From a virus: 25,397 nt of DNA. The notes beneath the pieces were generated by a model. The model did not search any database and was not told the DNA's origin. It was given only the letters and a program-made list of their open reading frames with translations. Shown here piece after piece: positions 21,169-25,397 of this stretch. The stretch covers positions 1-25,397 of IMG/VR virus record IMGVR_UViG_3300025873_000042, one strand, 5' to 3'. Every line of letters begins with the position of its first letter. Position 1 is the first letter of the stretch. Made by a program: the position numbers and the translations under genes.

Positions 21169-21833
21169 GGGTCATCCTCGTCGCCGCGATGATCTTCGCC
21201 GGGCTGTCGGTGACCCCAGCAGGAGCCGATCACGACATGGTTTACGCACCTTGCGATCCGGAGGACACCCGCTCATACGACGAGCGTGTCTGGTACATCG
21301 ACTACCAGAGCGGCGACATGCTCCGCTTCGATGACCCGTGGTGGGGTGAACGTCCGGGTTTCGGGAGGTACACGAACTGGCGTCACCAGTGTCGGTTGGG
21401 GATGACCGGCGTCTGGCAGGCCGCGCCCATCCTCCCCTTGCCCCACCCGCCGACCCACACAATCGAGAGCCGGGACGCGATCAGGGCGACAACAACCACG
21501 ACCACGGTTGTCCCGACGACTACTACAACTCTGGCTCCGACCACCACGACGACTACGACGACCACGACGCCTCCAGAACCGGAGCCTCCCGCAAACGAAC
21601 CAGAGGCCATGCCAGCGCCCGACCTGCTCTCGGCAGCAGACACCCCCGACGACTACGACCTGTTCGACGCCGAGTGGGACGGCTACCCGTTTGAGCAGAC
21701 AATCCTGTTGCTGGAAGAGCGGTACCCGCCGGGTACGCCTGACCGGTTCCATTTCCGGCTGTCTATCGCTGTTGAGTTCTTACGGGGTGGAGGCATGGTA
21801 AAAGGTCTGGACAACCTGTGGGAGAACGGCTGA
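21162..21833 (+). CDS. Secreted Thr-rich linker protein
   Basis: 223 residues from ATG at 21162. A signal peptide (MLRVILVAAMIFAGLSVTPAGA) is followed by a roughly 80-residue region with two cysteines and many aromatics (VWYIDYQSGDMLRFDDPWWG, WRHQCRLGMTGVWQ). A low-complexity stretch of nearly pure Thr with Pro/Val (about 107-137) leads to PPEPEPP and a C-terminal segment with EQTILLLEERYPPGTPDRFH. The layout, a small exported head, a Thr linker and a short tail, parallels the giant lipoprotein at 4528. No enzyme motif. Probably displayed on or released from the cell; role unknown. Confidence 0.78.
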   Translation: MLRVILVAAMIFAGLSVTPAGADHDMVYAPCDPEDTRSYDERVWYIDYQSGDMLRFDDPWWGERPGFGRYTNWRHQCRLGMTGVWQAAPILPLPHPPTHTIESRDAIRATTTTTTVVPTTTTTLAPTTTTTTTTTTPPEPEPPANEPEAMPAPDLLSAADTPDDYDLFDAEWDGYPFEQTILLLEERYPPGTPDRFHFRLSIAVEFLRGGGMVKGLDNLWENG

Positions 21834-21991
21834 TGGGGTTCGACGGCTTCAACTTTTCCACCAATCACCTTGTGGACAAGAAGTACGGCAAGGATGGCCT
21901 GCCCGCCATAGTCTGTGGGTGTGGCCGGGTGACAACGGATCACACCCCGAGGGAACTTCGACGGTGCCGGGTGGAACAGGAGGCGGCGTGA
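21833..21991 (+). CDS. Small Cys-containing protein (52 aa)
   Basis: ATG at 21833 overlaps the preceding TGA (TGATG) and TGA at 21989-21991 overlaps the next GTG (GTGA). The protein contains FDGFNFSTNHLVDKKYGKDG, then IVCGCGRVTTDHTPRELRRC, with CxC, His and a further Cys as a possible one-zinc site. It is supported by the exact overlap chain on both sides. Function unknown. Confidence 0.72.
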   Translation: MGFDGFNFSTNHLVDKKYGKDGLPAIVCGCGRVTTDHTPRELRRCRVEQEAA

Positions 21992-22167
21992 GCAGCACGG
22001 TGCGAGGGCCAGCACGCCGTCAGGTTCGGTTGTATCTGACGATCGAAGACCTGATCTCTTTGAGCGGCGTGGATGGTGGGGTGAACCTGTCGGTGTCCCA
22101 TGTGGACCATGCTCCTGACAGTGATGTGGCTGCGGTGAGGGTGTGCATGGTGGAGGAATCGGAGTGA
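21988..22167 (+). CDS. Small hypothetical protein (59 aa)
   Basis: GTG at 21988 in a GTGA overlap. The sequence starts basic (STVRGPARRQVRLYLTIEDL) and becomes acidic, with a beta-like middle (GVNLSVSHVDHAPDSDVAAV). Only one cysteine. It ends EESE, overlapping the HNH gene start (GTGA). No family is recognised. Confidence 0.68.
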   Translation: MSSTVRGPARRQVRLYLTIEDLISLSGVDGGVNLSVSHVDHAPDSDVAAVRVCMVEESE

Positions 22168-22487
22168 AGCGCACCCCGTTGACGCGCAAGACCCGGCTTC
22201 GGTCGGTGAGTCCGAAGCGGGCCAAGGTCCAGCGTCTCCGGCGCACGATGGTTGCTGAGGAACTCGCGAAGCGGGAACTGTGCGAGGCCGGGGCACGCAT
22301 TACGCAAGCCGGGCATGACGCCCGGTGTCACGGTTTAGCGGTCGAACTCCATGAACCGTTGACCCGTGCGCGAGGCGGGTCGATACTTGACCCAGCGAAC
22401 ACTGTGGCGATCTGCCGATCTTGCCACGATTGGATTCATGTCAACCCGGCTGCTGCTACTGGTCTCGGGTTGTTGGTGTCGTCGTGA
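22164..22487 (+). CDS. HNH endonuclease
   Basis: 107 residues from GTG at 22164 (GTGA overlap). A basic start (KRTPLTRKTRLRSVSPKRAK) is followed by RELCEAGARITQAGHDARCHG, AVELHEPLTRARGGSILDPAN and VAICRSCHDWIHVNP. The HE of LHEPL, the Asn of DPANTVAICRSCH and the final H of CHDWIH make the H-N-H metal site, with two CxxC-like Cys pairs as structural zinc. Phage HNH enzymes often sit by terminase genes and help packaging; here it is about 8 kb away, so packaging, recombination and homing-like roles all remain open. Confidence 0.85.
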   Translation: MKRTPLTRKTRLRSVSPKRAKVQRLRRTMVAEELAKRELCEAGARITQAGHDARCHGLAVELHEPLTRARGGSILDPANTVAICRSCHDWIHVNPAAATGLGLLVSS

Positions 22488-22627
22488 GTTGGTGCTCTTG
22501 TGGTGAGCGGGCCGACTATGGGATTAGGCGTCGGGTTGGTGGCTGGTTGAGGTTGTGTGCTCAGTGTGCGAGTGGGTGCGCGGCGAAGGAAGTGTTGGTT
22601 CCTATGGAGGTGATTGGGCGTGCGTGA
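22484..22627 (+). CDS. Small zinc-knuckle protein (47 aa)
   Basis: GTG at 22484 in a GTGA overlap with the HNH stop. MSWCSCGERADYG and then RLCAQCASGCAAKE give CxC, CxxC and a further Cys, a compact zinc-ribbon pattern with an Arg-rich strand between (IRRRVGGWLRLC). The stop overlaps the next gene by eight bases. Function unknown. Confidence 0.7.
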   Translation: MSWCSCGERADYGIRRRVGGWLRLCAQCASGCAAKEVLVPMEVIGRA

Positions 22628-22967
22628 CATGGTGACTCAGGGTGGGATCGAATCTCAGATCCTTTCTCTGGTCGATGAGTTGGAGGAATACACGGATGCG
22701 TATGCGACGGTTTGTGAAGAGGCGGCGCGTGCCGATGTTGCTCACAAGCGTGCGTTCACTCGGCATCTGGTGACGTTGGCTGCGGACGATCCGAAGATGA
22801 CGGTTGCGTTACGGGAGGCGAAGGCGACGCAGAAGGCGATTGACGAGATGGCGGTGGCTCGGATCATGGCTGCGAAGGAGCGGGCGATTCGGGAGAAGTT
22901 GACGAGCCTGCGTGCTCGGTTGGATGCGTTGCGTACTTTGTCGGCGAACGTGAGAGCACAGACGTAA
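22620..22967 (+). CDS. Coiled-coil hypothetical protein
   Basis: 115 residues from GTG at 22620, overlapping the previous stop by eight bases. Nearly all helical: ESQILSLVDELEEYTDAYAT, a long charged Ala-rich stretch, and AKERAIREKLTSLRARLDAL with heptad spacing of Leu/Ile. No cysteines except one near residue 40. It could be an oligomeric scaffold or an RNA/DNA-binding coiled coil. It closes the operon; the next promoter begins 17 bases after the stop. Confidence 0.75.
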   Translation: MRDMVTQGGIESQILSLVDELEEYTDAYATVCEEAARADVAHKRAFTRHLVTLAADDPKMTVALREAKATQKAIDEMAVARIMAAKERAIREKLTSLRARLDALRTLSANVRAQT

Positions 22968-22984
22968 CACTGTGCTAGATAGAG

Positions 22985-23020
22985 TTGCATCCATGCTCTA
23001 GGGAGGCTATGCTGGGGTTC
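22985..23020 (+). promoter_or_regulatory. TTGCAT promoter with leaderless GTG and in-frame second start
   Basis: TTGCAT at 22985-22990, 17-base spacer, TATGCT at 23008-23013, seven bases, then GTG at 23021. An in-frame ATG at 23057 follows AAGGAGAG at 23046-23053. The upstream flank GCTAGATAGAG is the same as at 14273. Confidence 0.82.
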
Positions 23021-23056
23021 GTGAGTGAGTCCCCAACCACCGACCAAGGAGAGACC

Positions 23057-23500
23057 ATGGTTGTTACGTCCAAGCCGGTTTCAGCATTGAAGCCTGCGGA
23101 GAAAAAGGCGTTCTACGAGAGCGTCCATGCTGCGGCCCACGCTGCTGGTTGGGAGGCTGCCGAAGCGGCGGTCCTTCCCCAGTTCGTTGCGGTCCAGCAC
23201 GCGAACCCACTGGACGACTCGTCTGAGATCGTCAAGGTTTGGGAGCAGCCGTTTGAGTTGTGCGGTTTCGCGAGCGTCCAGATCAAGGGCGCAAACAAGG
23301 GCTACGGCAAATGGGTCGTCGCCTCTGGAACCGGCGGTACCGATTCGTACAACGGCGGTGCCTACATCTGGGTGAAGAAGTTCGGCCAGAGCCACGGGAG
23401 GAAGGTCGCTTACGCGAGCGCCTACGCGGAGAGCGCGGCAGCGGCACTCGCCGAGGCCGGTGAAGAGACCTACGTCTGGGTCTCAGAAAGGTTGGACTGA
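23057..23500 (+). CDS. Hypothetical protein behind TTGCAT promoter
   Basis: 147 residues from ATG at 23057 with a strong AAGGAGAG; the leaderless GTG at 23021 would add 12 residues (MSESPTTDQGET). Sequence: a helical start (LKPAEKKAFYESVHAAAHAA), a middle beta part (FELCGFASVQIKGANKGYGK, GAYIWVKKFGQS) and an Ala-rich helix near the end (ASAYAESAAAALAEAGEE). The segment GFA.V.IKGANK..GKW resembles small phage proteins of unknown function. It is the first gene of the last operon in the window. Confidence 0.78.
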   Translation: MVVTSKPVSALKPAEKKAFYESVHAAAHAAGWEAAEAAVLPQFVAVQHANPLDDSSEIVKVWEQPFELCGFASVQIKGANKGYGKWVVASGTGGTDSYNGGAYIWVKKFGQSHGRKVAYASAYAESAAAALAEAGEETYVWVSERLD

Positions 23501-23640
23501 TGAGTAGCCCAGTTCCGATATGCGGGGTCTGCGGAGATGGAGGCCACGGCATCCAGTTCCCGCTGTTCCCCAAGACGGAAGGCGAGACGTTCGGCACGAT
23601 CTGTGTCGGGTGCGATGACAAAGAAGGGGAGAGCAAGTGA
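23500..23640 (+). CDS. Zinc-ribbon miniprotein (46 aa)
   Basis: ATG at 23500 in a TGATG overlap. CGVCGDGGHG near the start and CVGC near the end give CxxC...CxxC with a histidine, a simple zinc ribbon. The last residues GESK and the following GTGACGAAGA form one of three near-identical gene junctions. Function unknown. Confidence 0.75.
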   Translation: MSSPVPICGVCGDGGHGIQFPLFPKTEGETFGTICVGCDDKEGESK

Positions 23641-23738
23641 CGAAGACCAAGTGTGTGGAGTGCGAACGGGAGTTCGACCTGTTCGATGAGGTCGATGCTC
23701 AGGAGTGGTTCTACGGGCACGACTGCGAGGTGGCGTGA
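23637..23738 (+). CDS. Zinc-knuckle miniprotein (33 aa)
   Basis: GTG at 23637 (GTGA overlap), TGA at 23736-23738 overlapping the next ATG. The protein starts MTKTKCVECEREFDLFDEVD and ends WFYGHDCEVA. CxxC followed about 22 residues later by HxC is a classical short zinc finger of the C2HC type. Despite its size, both exact overlaps and the motif support it. Function unknown. Confidence 0.72.
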   Translation: MTKTKCVECEREFDLFDEVDAQEWFYGHDCEVA

Positions 23739-24016
23739 TGACCAACTTCGCCACCCGCCGGTACCGGACGGAGCGGGCGGGGACGATGACCGTGAGGGTC
23801 TACCGACTGTCGGATGACGCCTACATGGGGCTGGTCTGGAAGACGTACCCCGACGGGTACAGCGCGAGGAATGTTGCCGGTCGTCTGGTCGTGAATGATT
23901 CGCCCATCAGCCGGGCGACGGCCATAGGCGTCTTGGGCCAGAGGCAACAAGACATCAACTACATGCTTCTGGACGCGAACGAACGAATCGCAACAACCAA
24001 AGGAGAGAGCAAGTGA
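23738..24016 (+). CDS. Hypothetical protein
   Basis: 92 residues from ATG at 23738 (TGATG overlap). Beta-rich with basic and aromatic residues: RRYRTERAGTMTVRVYRLSD, MGLVWKTYPDGYSARNVAG, then a helical end (INYMLLDANERIATTKGESK). The terminal GESK is shared with the gene at 23500. No known family. Confidence 0.72.
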   Translation: MTNFATRRYRTERAGTMTVRVYRLSDDAYMGLVWKTYPDGYSARNVAGRLVVNDSPISRATAIGVLGQRQQDINYMLLDANERIATTKGESK

Positions 24017-24240
24017 CGAAGATCAACGACTCGGACTGGGAGGCGGCTTTCGCGGCCTACACAGTCAAGGCTGAACAGGCCATCCAGATTGCCAAGCGGA
24101 TCATTCGGATTCAGGCGGCGATCAACGAATCGGATACGCCTCTCACCTCGCCGGAGATGGCCTTCAAGAAGATGGTCGCCTTCGTACAACTACACGAGAT
24201 GGCTGTTGAGGCTGGTTTCGGTGGGGAGGAAAGCAAGTGA
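24013..24240 (+). CDS. Small helical hypothetical protein
   Basis: 75 residues from GTG at 24013 in a GTGA overlap whose flanks repeat those at 23637. Helical throughout: WEAAFAAYTVKAEQAIQIAK, RIIRIQAAINES and a Leu/Met/Ala-rich helix (AFKKMVAFVQLHEMAVEAG). It ends EESK. Possibly a small oligomeric helper; no family is recognised. Confidence 0.72.
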   Translation: MTKINDSDWEAAFAAYTVKAEQAIQIAKRIIRIQAAINESDTPLTSPEMAFKKMVAFVQLHEMAVEAGFGGEESK

Positions 24241-24653
24241 CGAACAAGGCTGAGTGGAAGAAGGTTGAGGCCGGGCGTTACGTCCTGACCACCGACGACC
24301 GCTACACGGCGACCGTCCGCAAACGACGGTCCTTAGTAGGGGCGTGGACCGCTGAGGCTGCTTCGCCGTCCGGCAGGGTCCGGGGAGAAGAGGTCTGTGG
24401 AGCGTGGAGCAACCATAAGACTATGGCCGACGCTAAACGCTGGGTGCTCGGTCAGATCGACGTTCTCGTCCAGCAGGACGAAACCGAACTGCTCGCCAGA
24501 GCGTTACGCCCGATGCGGCGTGTTGGCTCTCTCACCGTCCGCGGCCAGAAAAGCGAGGTTGTGATGAGTGGCCCCGGCGACCAGACCGCTTCGTTCACCA
24601 TCGAAGGCGAGCATCACACCTACAAGGTGACTGTCGAAAGGTGGAATGGCTAG
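24237..24653 (+). CDS. Hypothetical protein, paralog of the gene at 16221
   Basis: 138 residues from GTG at 24237 (GTGA overlap). The N-terminus AEWKKVEAGRYVLTTDDRYT aligns with the gene at 16221. Here the shared part runs into a basic and Ser/Gly stretch, then an acidic helical segment and a beta-rich C-terminal part (VGSLTVRGQKSEVVMSGPGD, FTIEGEHHTYKVTVERW). The C-terminal domain has no counterpart in the paralog, so domain exchange is likely. Function unknown. Confidence 0.75.
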   Translation: MTNKAEWKKVEAGRYVLTTDDRYTATVRKRRSLVGAWTAEAASPSGRVRGEEVCGAWSNHKTMADAKRWVLGQIDVLVQQDETELLARALRPMRRVGSLTVRGQKSEVVMSGPGDQTASFTIEGEHHTYKVTVERWNG

Positions 24654-24668
24654 CGCGCTGGAATCCGC

Positions 24669-24712
24669 TACACTGGACCCAACGATCGCTAGGCCAAGTA
24701 CGGAGGAAGACT
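24669..24712 (+). promoter_or_regulatory. Candidate -10 element and SD upstream of 24713
   Basis: CCGCTACACTGG at 24666-24677 repeats the GCTACACT form of the -10 seen in the reverse promoters; no good -35 is visible. A GGAGGA ribosome site follows at 24702-24707, six bases before the ATG at 24713. The short gap between genes (24654-24712) supports a regulatory function. Confidence 0.4.
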
Positions 24713-24985
24713 ATGGCGCAACTGTTAGATAGGTTCCCTGCACGGGACTACCCGTGGGAAGAGTGGCTAGACGGGCATCCGTATGGCCTGAAACGTGGTG
24801 TCGATTTCGATACTGATGTCGCGTCGATGCGGGTGACGGTGTATCGGGCTGCGAAGCGCCGAGGGATTCGGGTTCGCACGATGGTCGAAGGCGGCGTGTT
24901 GTCGATCCAGCGGCGGTGGACGGATGCCGAAGTGGCTGCTGATGAACCAGACCCCAACTGGAGAAGGGTTGGAGAATCGGGTTAG
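24713..24985 (+). CDS. Small hypothetical protein
   Basis: 90 residues from ATG at 24713 behind GGAGGA; the frame is open to 24641 but overlaps the previous gene. Sequence: MAQLLDRFPARDYPWEEWLD, GHPYGLKRGVDFDTDVASMR, then VYRAAKRRGIRVRTMVEGGV and a charged end (WTDAEVAADEPDPNWRRVG). VASMRVTVYRAAKRRGIRVRTMVEGGVLSI-type segments occur in small phage proteins and suggest a compact alpha/beta fold that could bind nucleic acid. No specific family. Confidence 0.72.
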   Translation: MAQLLDRFPARDYPWEEWLDGHPYGLKRGVDFDTDVASMRVTVYRAAKRRGIRVRTMVEGGVLSIQRRWTDAEVAADEPDPNWRRVGESG

Positions 24986-25020
24986 AACACGCTAGACTGA
25001 GGGTGGAAAGGAGAACCAGA
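24969..25020 (+). promoter_or_regulatory. Candidate promoter with SD for the HD hydrolase
   Basis: TTGGAG at 24969-24974, 18-base spacer, TAGACT at 24993-24998 preceded by CGC, then a leader with AAAGGAGA just before the ATG at 25021. Unlike the leaderless group it has a conventional leader of about 15-20 bases. Confidence 0.5.
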
Positions 25021-25397
25021 TGAAGGTACTGAAACTGGTGCCACAAAGCGTGCGAGCCGCTGCACTAGCAGCCAAGCATCACGCCAACCAGACAGACCTC
25101 GCTGGTCGGCCCTACATCAACCACCTTCGCAGGGTCTCCCGCCAGACAGCAACCGTTGAGGAATCGGCGGTCGCTTGGCTCCACGACATCATCGAAGACA
25201 CCCCGGTGACTGCCACAGACCTACGGGATCTGGGCTTCTCCGAACGGGTGGTCGAAGCGGTCGTTGCCATCACCCGGCCCAAGAGCATGGAGTACCCGGT
25301 CTACACCGAACAGGTGCTAGCCAACGAACTCGCTGTCACAGTCAAACGGTACGATCTCCTAGACCACGTTGAAGAGGGGCATGGAGCCGAGGGCAGG
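25021..25397 (+). CDS. HD-domain hydrolase, (p)ppGpp-hydrolase-like (3' partial)
   Basis: 125 residues are visible before the window ends, from ATG at 25021 with a strong ribosome site. AKHHANQTDLAGRPYINHLRRVS is the opening of RelA/SpoT- and MESH1-type HD hydrolases, with His21 matching the first metal His. AVAWLHDIIEDTPVTATDLRDLG carries the HD pair (His55-Asp56) and the following ED. Then VVEAVVAITRPKS (TR..) and VKRYDLLDH with Asp112 as last ligand. All four expected metal ligands are visible, so hydrolysis of a 3'-pyrophosphate on ppGpp or a related nucleotide is plausible. A synthetase domain cannot be excluded because the gene is cut. Confidence 0.82.

Overview
The window looks like part of a double-stranded DNA tailed-phage (or prophage) genome with a siphovirus-like gene set. 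The likely host is an actinobacterium. Reasons: the DNA is GC-rich by eye; GTG and TTG starts are frequent; promoters look leaderless, a common actinobacterial habit; and the lysis genes comprise an M15-type endolysin, peptidoglycan-binding domains and an r1t-type holin. Long Thr/Pro and Glu/Pro linkers in secreted proteins recall aquatic Acidimicrobiia-like lineages, but that finer placement is inference. No tRNA, rRNA, CRISPR array, insertion sequence, integrase or repressor was seen. No stretch longer than about 125 bases lacks a gene.

Layout. (1) 1-2621, forward: end of the tail/adhesin module, with three tandem paralogous surface proteins (the first cut by the window edge), a tail-assembly-chaperone-like protein and two small structural-type proteins. 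(2) 2632-8780, forward: lysis and envelope module, with an M15 peptidase endolysin, a peptidoglycan-binding protein with a Lys/Ala tail, an r1t-like holin, a membrane protein, a 1253-residue predicted lipoprotein with a papain-like domain and a Glu-Pro repeat, and a staphylococcal-nuclease-like enzyme. (3) 9018-12672, reverse: a block of small, mostly unknown genes, including a DUF3846-type protein and a protein resembling ADP-ribosyltransferase-fold enzymes, closed by a UUCG-loop terminator. (4) 12705-14270, forward: the large terminase subunit, isolated from the head genes. (5) 14283-18371, forward: small early-type genes. (6) 18388-20204: recombination and replication (ERF annealing protein, replication initiator with iterons inside its gene, helicase-loader-like protein). 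(7) 20201-22967: a secreted transglycosylase, another secreted Thr-rich protein, zinc-knuckle miniproteins and an HNH nuclease. (8) 22985-25397: more mini-genes and, cut by the window end, an HD-family hydrolase resembling (p)ppGpp hydrolases.

Genes are packed with one- to eight-base overlaps (TGATG, ATGA, GTGA, TTGA), so most translation is probably coupled. Transcription seems to be organised by a dispersed promoter family: a TTGCAT/C -35 box, a 17-19 base spacer, a TAnnnT -10 box, then a start codon 6-7 bases later. This places the start codon at or next to the predicted transcription start. Three copies add a conserved in-frame Shine-Dalgarno and second start codon, so each promoter may give two N-termini.

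The observations most worth following are this promoter/leader family, the four 22-23 bp iterons inside the replication initiator gene (a lambda-like origin design), and the giant papain-like lipoprotein. Next come the envelope-acting transglycosylase placed in the replication operon and the ADP-ribosyltransferase-like and HD-hydrolase genes as possible host-takeover functions.
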